From JAEZDP01 sp044508265 (GTDB taxonomy: Bacteria > Acidobacteriota > Vicinamibacteria > Vicinamibacterales > Vicinamibacteraceae), in contig JBIQIB010000005.1 in NCBI GenBank assembly GCA_044508265.1, positions 11,153 to 75,152 on the forward strand: a stretch of DNA of 64,000 nt, read 5' to 3'. Of the stretch, positions 44,845 through 52,967 are shown one piece after another; position 1 is the first letter of the stretch; every line of letters starts with the position of its first letter. The notes under the pieces were generated by a model that was not told the DNA's origin, searched no databases, and was given only the letters and a program-made list of their open reading frames with translations. A program made the position numbers and the translations under genes.

Positions 44845-46052
44845 CCTGGGCGGCACCGCTTGCGTGGCTGCTGGCCATCGGCGTGCTGGGGCCGCTCGCG
44901 GCACACCTGCTGTCGCGGCGCACGCCAACGACGCACGCGTTCCCCACGTTGCGGTTCGTGCGGGCCGCTGCGACGTCGGCCCGCCGTCTGCGCACGCTGC
45001 ACGACCCGTGGCTGCTGGCGCTCAGGATGGCCGTCGTGCTGACGATCGCGGGCGCCGCTGCGGGGCCGACGCTGGCGACGTCGTGGCGTGAACGTCAGTG
45101 GGAGGCGCCGCTCCACACGGCGTATGTCCATGCGCCGTCGGCGCTCGCGACGCACGCGCCAGGCACGCCGGCCCCGCGCGACGCGCGTGCCGCCGCCGCA
45201 CGCACCGGGGGAGGCGGCACACGCGCGTGGCACTACGAAGGCCGGCCGCTGCGTCAGTCGCTCGCCATGGCCACCGAGGATCTCCTGCGCCTGCGATCGG
45301 CGCGCCGCCTGATCGTCGTCCAGTGGAGCGGCGATGTCCGTGAGCTGTCTCCGGCAGACCTGCGCGCTGTCCCGAGCGACATCGGCGTGCGGCTCGAGCC
45401 CGCGTCGACGCCGGCGAGAACCGCCGAAGAACCCGCCCCGTCTGTTGCCATCGAGCATGCTCCGGCCGACGCTGCTGCCGCCGCGGTCCTCGAGCAGATC
45501 ACGACGCGTGACGCCAGCCTGCCCATCACCGTCGTCTGGCCGGCGGCACCGTCCCGAGACGAGCTGGTGGCGGAGATGCGTCCGGCGACTGGCGTCGCCG
45601 ACGGCATCCTGTGGCGCATGCAGGTCGATCCCCGGCTGCAGGATGCCGCACGTCGGTCTCGCCGGGATGCGCGAACGGCTGAAGCCCGCCGGCTGGCGCC
45701 CGCGCGCGCACATCCCCTCGCCATCGGCAGCGACGGCGACGTGCTGCTGTGGGGCGGCGTCTGGCGGGAAGCGTTGCTGCTGGTGCTCGACGCGCATCCG
45801 CGCGATCCCGTGTCCCTCTGGACCGTGCGCGCTGCGGAGGACGCCGCGCGGGCAGCCATCGGCTGGCCGCGCGAGTCGCGTCGCTGGACGTCCGAAGAGC
45901 TCGCCGCCCATGAGCGTGCGCCAGGCACTCCGCCGGCCGCAGACCTGCCCGAAGGCCTCGACACGCGCTGGTGGTGGCTCGCCGCGCTCGTCCTCCTGCT
46001 TGCCGAGCAGATCATCCGCCGCCGGCCCGGTCTCGCGAGTCATGACGTCTGA
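44841..46052 (+). CDS. BatA-type membrane protein (aerotolerance-operon N-terminal domain)
   Basis: 403 residues from a GTG overlapping the DUF58 stop. The N-terminal BatA/TIGR02226-like region is clear: FAAPLAW-like TWAAPLAWLLAIGVLGPLAA, then HLLSRRTPTTHAFPTLRFV and LHDPWLLALRMAVVLTIAG. A long central region of low similarity follows, and a membrane segment near the end (WWWLAALVLLLAEQIIRR). The vWA domain found in BatA itself is not evident. It probably anchors the MoxR/DUF58 complex in the inner membrane. Confidence 0.78.
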   Translation: MTWAAPLAWLLAIGVLGPLAAHLLSRRTPTTHAFPTLRFVRAAATSARRLRTLHDPWLLALRMAVVLTIAGAAAGPTLATSWRERQWEAPLHTAYVHAPSALATHAPGTPAPRDARAAAARTGGGGTRAWHYEGRPLRQSLAMATEDLLRLRSARRLIVVQWSGDVRELSPADLRAVPSDIGVRLEPASTPARTAEEPAPSVAIEHAPADAAAAAVLEQITTRDASLPITVVWPAAPSRDELVAEMRPATGVADGILWRMQVDPRLQDAARRSRRDARTAEARRLAPARAHPLAIGSDGDVLLWGGVWREALLLVLDAHPRDPVSLWTVRAAEDAARAAIGWPRESRRWTSEELAAHERAPGTPPAADLPEGLDTRWWWLAALVLLLAEQIIRRRPGLASHDV

Positions 46053-48072
46053 CGAACCTGCATCCGACACGCACGACGCCGGCAGCGCGCACCGCGCGCT
46101 GCGACACTGGCGCGCCCGTGGCTGGTGGCGCTGGCGTGCGCTTGCTGTCGTCGAGGCAGGCGTCTGGGGCCTTGCCGCGGGCGTCGCGGCGGTGGCGCTC
46201 GGCGGACGCGCTCCCGTTGCTCTGGCCGCGGCAGTCGGCGTGGCGGCCTGGCGCGCCTGGGCGGACGCGGCGGCTCGCGACGTCCGGACGATGCTGCGTG
46301 CGAGCGAGGCGCGCTGGCCGGCGCTCGGCAACGCCCTCATGGCCTGGCACGAGGTGGACCGCGGCACGCTCATGGCATCGCCGGTGTTTCGCGACCGGCT
46401 GGCGCAGCAGGCGCGCTCCGCCCTGGTGCCAGGTCGCTGGCCCGCACCGCGCAGCCCCCGTGCGTGGGGCGCCGCGCTGGTGACGCTCGCACTGTCCCTG
46501 ACGCTGTTGCTCGTCATGCCGCAAAGCCGTGGCGTCCCCGACGTTGTGCGGCCGGGGCTGCGCACCGACGAGGCACGATCCCTCGCGGTCAGCGTAAGCG
46601 TGCGCTATCGCATTACGCCGCCCGCGTACACACGACACCCCGCGGTCGAGACGAGCGACGCGACAGCGGTGGAAGCGCTCGTCGGCAGCCGCCTCGACGT
46701 CGAACTCGACGGCCTGCCTGACGGCGCGCGCGCGCAGTTCGCCGGCGCTGCGCTGTCGCTCGACTCGAGTGACGCCGGCCGTGGCACGGCGTCCACGACC
46801 GTGCGTGAGACGGGCCTCCTGACCGTCACGCACGCCGACGGCAGCCCGTTGATCGTGACGGCGGTCCAGGCCGTGCCCGACCGGCCGCCGCTCGTGCGCA
46901 TCCCCACCCCGGGGCAGGACCTCCGCATCACCGACGTCACGCGCCGCATTCCCATCGAGGTCGACGCGAGCGACGACCTCGGGCTGGCGAGCCTGCGCGT
47001 GCGCTACACCCACGTCACCGGCAGCGGCGAGACGTTCGAGTTCGTGGACGGCGAGTTGCCGGTGGCGGTGAGCCGATCGACAGACGCGTGGCGCGCCCGC
47101 GGCACCCTCGACCTGGCCGCGCTTCAACTCGCGCCGGGCGACAGCGTCGTCTACTGGGCGATCGCGAGGGACGGTCGCTCGGACGCCGCCGGCCTTTCCG
47201 AGTCTGAGCGGTACCTCGTCGAGGTGCCGCGGCCGGGCCAGCTGGCCGCCGGCGACTTCAGCCTGCCCGAGGCCGAACAGCGCTATGCGCTGAGCCAGCG
47301 GATGGTCATCCAGCTCACCGAGCAACTGCGTGAACGGCGCGGAGAACTGCCCGACGACGAATACACGCGCGAGGCGCAGGGGCTTGCCGCGCAGCAGCGG
47401 CGCGTCCGCGCGGAGTTCGTCTTCCTCATGGGCGGCGAGGTCGTGGACGAGGTCGAAGAGGCGGCGCACTCGCATGACGTCGAGGCCGGACGGCTCGACA
47501 ACAGCGGTCAACGGGAGTTGCTCGAGGCCGTGCGCCAGATGGCGCAGGCGGAGCAGCGGCTCACCGATGCGGACCTCGACGCCGCGCTGCCGTTCGAGTA
47601 CCGCGCGCTCGAGGCCCTCCAGGCGGCGTTCGGCAAGGCGCGGTACTTCATGCGGACGCTGCCGGTCAGGGTAGCCATAGACCCGGACAGACGGGGCACG
47701 GGTGACCTGGCGCTTGCCGGCGCCTCGACGTGGGCACGTACGCCGCTGCCGCCCAACGCTGCCGCGCGTGGACGTCATGCGCTCGGCGCGCTGCTCGCGC
47801 TCACACCTGCGACCGCCGCCGTTGACGTCGCCCGCGTCGCGGACGATCTGCTGGCGCTCGACGCCGACACCGTCGAATGGCTGACGGCGGTGCAGGCGCT
47901 CACCGCCGCGTATGGCGCCGAGGTCGCCGACGCCGAGCGTCAGCGCGCGATAGACGCCGCGGCCGCCGCCCTCCGCGACAGGCTGGCGGCGGGCAGTCCG
48001 CAGGTCGTCCCGCTCGCGCTCCCGGTCGGACGCGACGAGGCTGCACTGGCGTCGGCCGGAGGGCCACGATGA
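46042..48072 (+). CDS. DUF4175-like large membrane protein
   Basis: 676 residues from the ATG at 46042, 11 bases inside the end of the previous gene. Two N-terminal membrane segments (about 35-75) and one near 140-160 (ALVTLALSLTLLLVM) are followed by beta-rich domains (VRYRITPPAYTRHPAVETSD, DDLGLASLRVRYTHVTGSGE) and a C-terminal helical region (LSQRMVIQLTEQLRERRGEL). This layout is that of DUF4175-type proteins encoded with MoxR/BatA operons. It is probably periplasmic and anchored in the inner membrane; its function is unknown. Confidence 0.7.
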   Translation: MTSDEPASDTHDAGSAHRALRHWRARGWWRWRALAVVEAGVWGLAAGVAAVALGGRAPVALAAAVGVAAWRAWADAAARDVRTMLRASEARWPALGNALMAWHEVDRGTLMASPVFRDRLAQQARSALVPGRWPAPRSPRAWGAALVTLALSLTLLLVMPQSRGVPDVVRPGLRTDEARSLAVSVSVRYRITPPAYTRHPAVETSDATAVEALVGSRLDVELDGLPDGARAQFAGAALSLDSSDAGRGTASTTVRETGLLTVTHADGSPLIVTAVQAVPDRPPLVRIPTPGQDLRITDVTRRIPIEVDASDDLGLASLRVRYTHVTGSGETFEFVDGELPVAVSRSTDAWRARGTLDLAALQLAPGDSVVYWAIARDGRSDAAGLSESERYLVEVPRPGQLAAGDFSLPEAEQRYALSQRMVIQLTEQLRERRGELPDDEYTREAQGLAAQQRRVRAEFVFLMGGEVVDEVEEAAHSHDVEAGRLDNSGQRELLEAVRQMAQAEQRLTDADLDAALPFEYRALEALQAAFGKARYFMRTLPVRVAIDPDRRGTGDLALAGASTWARTPLPPNAAARGRHALGALLALTPATAAVDVARVADDLLALDADTVEWLTAVQALTAAYGAEVADAERQRAIDAAAAALRDRLAAGSPQVVPLALPVGRDEAALASAGGPR

Positions 48073-48539
48073 ACGCGTCGGTGACACAGCTGCTCAGGGG
48101 CGTTGTCCTGCTTGGCGTCGCCGCCGCGGTGCTCGACCCTGGCTGTTCCACGCGGGAGCCGGCGCCCGTCCGCCTCGTCGTCGGTTCTTCCGTCGCCGCG
48201 AGCGAGGCGGATGCTCTCGAACGAGCGGTGCGGGACGCGGGCTTCGACATGGATCGCGATGCCGGGCCGGGCGCGATCCAGGTTGCCGCCGGCTCGCCAC
48301 GCGAGATCGTCGCCGCGGCCCGCGCCTCGACGCTGGCGCTGGCCGTCCGTCCCAGGCCGCGTCCGCACATCGTCGGGCTCGGCGCGCCCGCAGCGCCCGT
48401 CGCGGGACTTGCCCTCACGCTGCAGGTGTCCGTCGCCGACGTGCCAGTCGAGCAGGACGACCTCGTCGTACGCGTGCGCGACGCCCTCGCTGGCCGCCTC
48501 GTCGGCAGCGCGCCTGTGCCCGCGCCTGCGACCCCGTCG
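48069..48539 (+). CDS. Hypothetical membrane/lipoprotein, 5' part (cut by the gap)
   Basis: 157 residues are visible from the ATG at 48069, which overlaps the previous stop (ATGA), before the N block begins. The N-terminus has a hydrophobic segment with a Cys (LLGVAAAVLDPGCSTRE), possibly a lipobox. It is followed by a domain with VRLVVGSSVAASEADALE and GAIQVAAGSPREIVAAARAS. The likely continuation is the open frame at 48641, in a different frame because 100 N is an arbitrary length. I do not recognise a named family. Confidence 0.7.
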
Positions 48540-48639
48540 NNNNNNNNNNNNNNNNNNNNNNNNNNNNNNNNNNNNNNNNNNNNNNNNNNNNNNNNNNNNN
48601 NNNNNNNNNNNNNNNNNNNNNNNNNNNNNNNNNNNNNNN
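48540..48639. other. Assembly gap (100 N) of unknown true length inside a gene
   Basis: Unlike the other three gaps, the flanks share no duplicated sequence, so this is a real break of unknown size. The frames on either side differ by the arbitrary N length. Confidence 0.9.
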
Positions 48640-48640
48640 C

Positions 48641-49594
48641 ACAATCGTGGCGGGCCTCGATGCGTTGACGTCTGCTGACGTATCCGACCTGGTACGCCGC
48701 GTTCGCGACGAGGGACAGTCGGTGGTGTTGCTGGCCGACGGGCCGTTGCCAGCGGGCAGGCTCGGGGCGCTCTGGCCGCAGCAGGCAGGGCCCGTGCGGA
48801 CGCGCGCCACGCCGGCCATGCTCTCCATTGGCGCGCACGGAATGGCGGCGCGCGAATGGCTTGCCCCTGGCGCCATGGCAACGGATGCCACGCCGCTGGC
48901 GTATCTTGCGGCATCCCCGGCAGTGCCCGTCGTATGGGGCCGCGCGTTCGGCGCCGGCCATGTCGTCCTGATGGCGGCGCTCGACACGTGGCGGTGGCGT
49001 GGCGACGATGACGGCGCGCACGACGCCGCCTGGCAGGCGCTGGTGTCGTCGCTGGCGGCACTGCCGAAGCAGGAGGGGCTGCACGTCTGGCGCGTGTCGA
49101 ACGGCCTGAATGACGAGGTGCATCTCGCGCACGCGGCCGGCGTGGATCAGCGCGACACGCCGCACTGGACGACGCAGTGGGTGGCGGACGCGGGGGAGGG
49201 CGACGTCGAAGGCGCCGGTCCACAGCAGGTTCGTGCCACCATGGTGCGCACCGAGACCGGCTGGCGAGGCGTGATGACCGTGCCGGCGGGCACGACGCCG
49301 GTAGACGTGACGCCGCAGGCATCCGATACGTCAGCGTTTACTGACGGGCGGCTGCGGGTCGCGAGTGCCGCAACGACGCCGGTCGGATGGGACGACGTCG
49401 AGCGCGTCGTCTCGGCGAACGGGGGCACGGTGGTGTCGGGTGAAGCGCTTGTGGCGGCGCTGCGGAACGCGGCCGCGGAACGTGACGTCGCCGGCCCGCG
49501 CTGGTTCGCCACGCGACAGTGGTGGTACGCCGCGTGGATCGTCGCCGCGCTGGGAGGCGAGTGGTGGCTGCGGCGTCTCGCGAGGCGCCGCTAG
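48641..49594 (+). CDS. Hypothetical membrane protein, 3' part (glutamine-amidotransferase-like organisation)
   Basis: The frame is open from the end of the gap to the TAG at 49594 (317 residues visible). It contains TIVAGLDALTSADVSDLV, SVVLLADGPLPAGRLGALW and GRAFGAGHVVLMAALDTWRW, then beta-rich parts, and ends in a membrane segment (WWYAAWIVAALGGEWWLRRL) with a basic tail. In MoxR/BatA/DUF4175 operons the last gene often encodes a membrane protein with a degenerate class-I amidotransferase-like fold. The DTWRW stretch fits that, but I cannot see a complete catalytic set. Probably one gene with 48069. Confidence 0.65.
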   Translation, partial: TIVAGLDALTSADVSDLVRRVRDEGQSVVLLADGPLPAGRLGALWPQQAGPVRTRATPAMLSIGAHGMAAREWLAPGAMATDATPLAYLAASPAVPVVWGRAFGAGHVVLMAALDTWRWRGDDDGAHDAAWQALVSSLAALPKQEGLHVWRVSNGLNDEVHLAHAAGVDQRDTPHWTTQWVADAGEGDVEGAGPQQVRATMVRTETGWRGVMTVPAGTTPVDVTPQASDTSAFTDGRLRVASAATTPVGWDDVERVVSANGGTVVSGEALVAALRNAAAERDVAGPRWFATRQWWYAAWIVAALGGEWWLRRLARRR

Positions 49595-49636
49595 CGGTCT
49601 GGCACGCGCCAGAGCGGACAGAGGAGGGGGAGGAGC

Positions 49637-51247
49637 ATGCGTCACGGTCGGCGGCAGTTCATCAAGTCGGTGGGAGCGGGAGCGGCCGGCCTCGGCATGG
49701 CCGACTGGTGGATGCCGCCCCTCACGGCGCAATCCGCCGCCGACAGGACCGCGCGCTACCGCGAGTGGGGCTCGGCGGGCATCACACTGGCGCGGTCGCT
49801 GGGCTGCACGTACGCCGACGTCCGGTTCGGCCGGAAACGCTCGCAGGCGCTGAACGTGCGCAACGGACAGCTTACACAACAGGGCGGCTTCAGCTACGGC
49901 GGCTTCGGCGCGGCGCCCGGCGGCGGCATCTCCGACACGTCCGGCTTCGGCGTGCGCGTCGTCCACTCCGGCGTCTGGGGCTTTGCAAGCAGCCCGGTCA
50001 CGACGCCGGACGAGGTGCGTCGTGTCGTCCGGCTGGCGACGGACATCGCGCGGGCAAGCGCCATGGCGAAGCGGTTCGACGTCAAGCTGGCACCGACGCC
50101 CGCCTGGGACGACTTCTACGAGACGCCGCACGAACGCGACCCGTTCACCGTGCCGCTCGAGGAGAAGCTGGCGCTGCTGACGGAAGCGACCTCGGCGATC
50201 CAGAAGCACGCGCAGGTCATCTTCGCCAACGCGTACGCCAGCTTCTCGCACGACTGGAAGTTCCTCGTCACCAGCGAGGGCTCGTTCATCGAACAGAGCC
50301 TCTACTACTGCTCGTGCGGATGCGCGGCGACGGCGCGCAGCAGCAAGGGGCAGGTCAAGACGCGCGTGTACACGCCGGGAGCCTCGACGGCGGGCTACGA
50401 GTTCCTCGTCAACGCCGACCTCTCCGGGCACGCCGAGCGCGTCGCGGCAGAGGCCGTGGAGCATTCGATGGCCGAGCCGGTGCGGGCAGGACTGAAGGAC
50501 CTGGTGCTGAAGCCGTCCCACCTCGCGCTCACGATCCACGAGATCATCGCGCACCCGACCGAGCTCGACCGCATCGTGGGCTACGAGGCCAACTACGCCG
50601 GTACGAGCTTCGTGTCGCTCGAGGACCTCGGCGCGCTGAAGTACGGCAGCCGGCTGCTGAACGTCACGGCCGACCGCACGCATCCCGGCGCGGCCGGCAC
50701 GGTCGGCTACGATGACGACGGCGTGAAGACGCAGAAGTGGCCAATCATCCGCGAGGGCATCCTGGTGGGCCTGCAGACGAACCGCGAGACCGCCCACTAC
50801 ATCGGCGAGTCGGAGAGCCGCGGCTGCACCTTCGCGAACCACTGGCGCAACTACCCGTTCCTGCGGATGCCCAACATCCAGCTCGAGGCCGGGCCGCCAG
50901 GCTCGCCGACGCTCGACGACATGATTGCCGACGTCAAGGACGGCGTCCTCGTGGACGGCGCAGGCAGCTTCAGCATCGACCAGCAGCGCTACAACGGCCA
51001 GTTCGGCGGCAACGCGTTCTGGGAGATCAGGAACGGCAAGGTGACGCGCATGGTGACCGACTTCACCTACAACGCGATCACCACGGACTTCTGGCAGAAC
51101 CTCGATGCCGTCGGGCCGCCGGAGACCTGGGAGCACCACGGCATGGACGGCGACGCGAAGGGGCAGCCGGTGCAGTCGAACTACCCGTCGCACGGATCGG
51201 CGCCGTGCCTGATCCGCAAGGTCATGGTCGGCGCCGCGTTCACGTGA
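49637..51247 (+). CDS. Tat-signal TldD-type metalloprotease, copy 1
   Basis: 536 residues. A strong GGGGAGGAG Shine-Dalgarno sequence precedes the ATG. The N-terminus MRHGRRQFIKSVGAGAAG has the twin-arginine pattern. The TldD domain has the metalloprotease motif HEIIAH at about 301-306 (LTIHEIIAHPTELDRI), plus TADRTHPGAAGTVGYDDDG and ESRGCTFANHWRNYPFLRMP. Ordinary TldD forms a cytosolic heterodimer with TldE/PmbA that degrades or trims peptides; here export of the folded enzyme is predicted. The partner gene lies downstream, then a second Tat-TldD. A membrane-protein operon with MoxR precedes it. Confidence 0.85.
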   Translation: MRHGRRQFIKSVGAGAAGLGMADWWMPPLTAQSAADRTARYREWGSAGITLARSLGCTYADVRFGRKRSQALNVRNGQLTQQGGFSYGGFGAAPGGGISDTSGFGVRVVHSGVWGFASSPVTTPDEVRRVVRLATDIARASAMAKRFDVKLAPTPAWDDFYETPHERDPFTVPLEEKLALLTEATSAIQKHAQVIFANAYASFSHDWKFLVTSEGSFIEQSLYYCSCGCAATARSSKGQVKTRVYTPGASTAGYEFLVNADLSGHAERVAAEAVEHSMAEPVRAGLKDLVLKPSHLALTIHEIIAHPTELDRIVGYEANYAGTSFVSLEDLGALKYGSRLLNVTADRTHPGAAGTVGYDDDGVKTQKWPIIREGILVGLQTNRETAHYIGESESRGCTFANHWRNYPFLRMPNIQLEAGPPGSPTLDDMIADVKDGVLVDGAGSFSIDQQRYNGQFGGNAFWEIRNGKVTRMVTDFTYNAITTDFWQNLDAVGPPETWEHHGMDGDAKGQPVQSNYPSHGSAPCLIRKVMVGAAFT

Positions 51248-51250
51248 CGA

Positions 51251-51276
51251 GGTAGGGACGGCCCCCCGGGCCGTCC
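51251..51276 (+). repeat. Dispersed palindromic repeat, copy 7 (forward, GC variant)
   Basis: GGTAG + GGACGGCCC-CCC-GGGCCGTCC. It lies four bases after the TldD stop. A second stem half (CCGGGCCGTCCCCCGGG) follows, so the element is partly duplicated. Confidence 0.8.
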
Positions 51277-51393
51277 CCCCGGGCCGTCCCCCGGGCAGTT
51301 CTCCTCGGGCCGTACCAGGGAGGACCTCCCGGGACGAGGGCGACGACTGCAGGAGATTGAAGACGCGAGGCGCGCGTCCAGATGAAACGTGAA

Positions 51394-51423
51394 GGACGGC
51401 TCGGAGAGCCGTCCCTACCGAGG
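51394..51423 (-). repeat. Dispersed palindromic repeat, copy 8 (reverse), repeated after the gap at 51549-51578
   Basis: GGACGGCTC-GGA-GAGCCGTCC followed by CTACCGAGG. It ends exactly at the gap and forms part of the 55-bp overlap. The copy after the gap is the same contig end, not an independent element. Confidence 0.8.
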
Positions 51424-51523
51424 NNNNNNNNNNNNNNNNNNNNNNNNNNNNNNNNNNNNNNNNNNNNNNNNNNNNNNNNNNNNNNNNNNNNNNNNNNNNN
51501 NNNNNNNNNNNNNNNNNNNNNNN
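51424..51523. other. Assembly gap (100 N) between identical 55-bp ends
   Basis: Bases 51369-51423 are identical to 51524-51578. An unmerged overlap is the simplest explanation, with a repeat element at the contig end having broken the assembly. Confidence 0.9.
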
Positions 51524-51592
51524 GGCGCGCGTCCAGATGAAACGTGAAGGACGGCTCGGAGAGCCGTCCCTACCGAGGGCGAGAAGAGGACG

Positions 51593-52951
51593 ATGAGCTA
51601 CTCACGTGACGAAGTGAAGGCAATCACCGACCGAATCCTGAACATGGCCAGCGCCGACGCCGTCGAGGTGGAGTTCTCCGGCGGCGAGCGATCGGCCACG
51701 CGCTACGCGAACTCGAGCATCACCGCCAATTTGATCGAGCACGACCAGCAGGTGCAGATCACCGTGCACTACGGGCAGAAGAGCGCCAGCACGGTCACGC
51801 ACCAGTTCGACGATGCCTCGCTGAAGACGGCCATCGAGGAGGCGCAGACGCTCGCGAAGCGCAAGCCGGACAACCCCGAGGCCATGCCGCTCGTGAAGCC
51901 GCCGCAGGACTACGCGCCCGTCGAGGCCGTCATCGACAGGACCGTCGCCTTCGGCCCCGGCGAACGCGCCGCGATGGTGAAGCAGAGCCTGGACATCTGC
52001 GAGAAGAAGGGCGTCGTCGGCGCCGGCTACATCCCGAAGGTGCACTGGACGCAGGCGACCGCCAACAGCGAGGGGCTGTTTGCGTACTTCCAGTACGCCG
52101 AGGCGAGCTTCATCCTCACGTGCCGCACGCCGGACGGCACCGGCTCGGGCTGGGCAGGGCAGACCGGCCTCAAGGACGTCGCGCTGATCGATCCTGTGCA
52201 GATCACCGAGACGGCCTCGGACAAGGCGCTGAAGTCGCAGAAGCCGCGCGCGATCGAGCCGGGCGACTACACCGTCATCCTCGAGCCGCGGCCCGCCGCG
52301 CGCTTCCTCTCGCTGCTCATGGGCGCCTTCGACGCCCGTGCCGCAGAGGAGGGGCGCAGCTTCATGTCGAGCCCCGACGAACGCGGCCGGACGAAGCTCG
52401 GCGAGAAGCTGTTCGGCGACAACGTGACCATCCGGAGCCAGATCAACCATCCCGTGCTGCGGCAGACGCCGATCGGCCAGGACGGCCTTGCCGCGCGCGA
52501 CGTGACGTGGGTGGAGAAGGGCGTGGTCAGGAACCTGTATGACAGCCGGTACTGGGCGCACAAGCAGGGCCGGCAGCCCACGGGCACGCCTGCGGGCCTC
52601 AGCCTCGTGATGGACGGCGGCACGACGTCGGTGGACGACATGATCAGGTCGACGAAGCGCGGCCTGCTCGTGTCGTTCTTCTGGTACATGCGCCCCGTCG
52701 AGCCCATGTCCATCCTGTACACCGGCATGACCCGCGACGGCCTGTTCCTCATCGAGAACGGCGAGGTGACGCAGCCCGTGCAGAACTTCCGGTGGAACGA
52801 GACCCCGGTGGTCGGGTTCAACAACATCAGCGCGCTCGGGCCGCCGGTGCCGATGCACACGGGCGAGGCCTACGACCAGCCCGGCACGGCCATGGTGCCT
52901 GCGATGAAGATCGAGGACTTCACGATGACCTCGATCTCGCCGGCCGTCTGA
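51593..52951 (+). CDS. PmbA/TldE-type protein
   Basis: 452 residues. It has the TldE/PmbA organisation without the HExxxH metal site: an N-terminal domain (ADAVEVEFSGGERSATRYAN), a middle domain (ANSEGLFAYFQYAEASFIL, then CRTPDGTGSGWAGQTGLKD) and a C-terminal half with IEPGDYTVILEPRPAARFL and FNNISALGPP. In E. coli TldE is the non-catalytic partner that shapes the substrate site of TldD. No signal peptide is visible at the start (MSYSRDEVKAITDRIL), unlike its two TldD neighbours, so it would have to be carried out in complex with them or stay cytosolic. Confidence 0.88.
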   Translation: MSYSRDEVKAITDRILNMASADAVEVEFSGGERSATRYANSSITANLIEHDQQVQITVHYGQKSASTVTHQFDDASLKTAIEEAQTLAKRKPDNPEAMPLVKPPQDYAPVEAVIDRTVAFGPGERAAMVKQSLDICEKKGVVGAGYIPKVHWTQATANSEGLFAYFQYAEASFILTCRTPDGTGSGWAGQTGLKDVALIDPVQITETASDKALKSQKPRAIEPGDYTVILEPRPAARFLSLLMGAFDARAAEEGRSFMSSPDERGRTKLGEKLFGDNVTIRSQINHPVLRQTPIGQDGLAARDVTWVEKGVVRNLYDSRYWAHKQGRQPTGTPAGLSLVMDGGTTSVDDMIRSTKRGLLVSFFWYMRPVEPMSILYTGMTRDGLFLIENGEVTQPVQNFRWNETPVVGFNNISALGPPVPMHTGEAYDQPGTAMVPAMKIEDFTMTSISPAV

Positions 52952-52967
52952 GCGGAGGACGTGAGCC

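Larger units (their letters stand above)
51248..51592. other. Intergenic region with palindromic repeats and assembly gap
   Basis: No gene is supported. It contains repeat copies at 51251 and 51394 (the latter duplicated at 51549), a C/G-rich degenerate repeat stretch (51277-51330), the 100 N (51424-51523) and a 55-bp duplication of 51369-51423 at 51524-51578. The corrected spacer is about 190 bases. GGGCGAGAAGAGG before the ATG at 51593 supplies a Shine-Dalgarno sequence. Confidence 0.75.

Noticed and set aside
48069..49594. Two independent genes either side of the gap
   Set aside because: The operon spacing, the absence of a start signal after the gap and the arbitrary gap length make one interrupted gene more likely. 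They are listed as two parts only because the join cannot be read.
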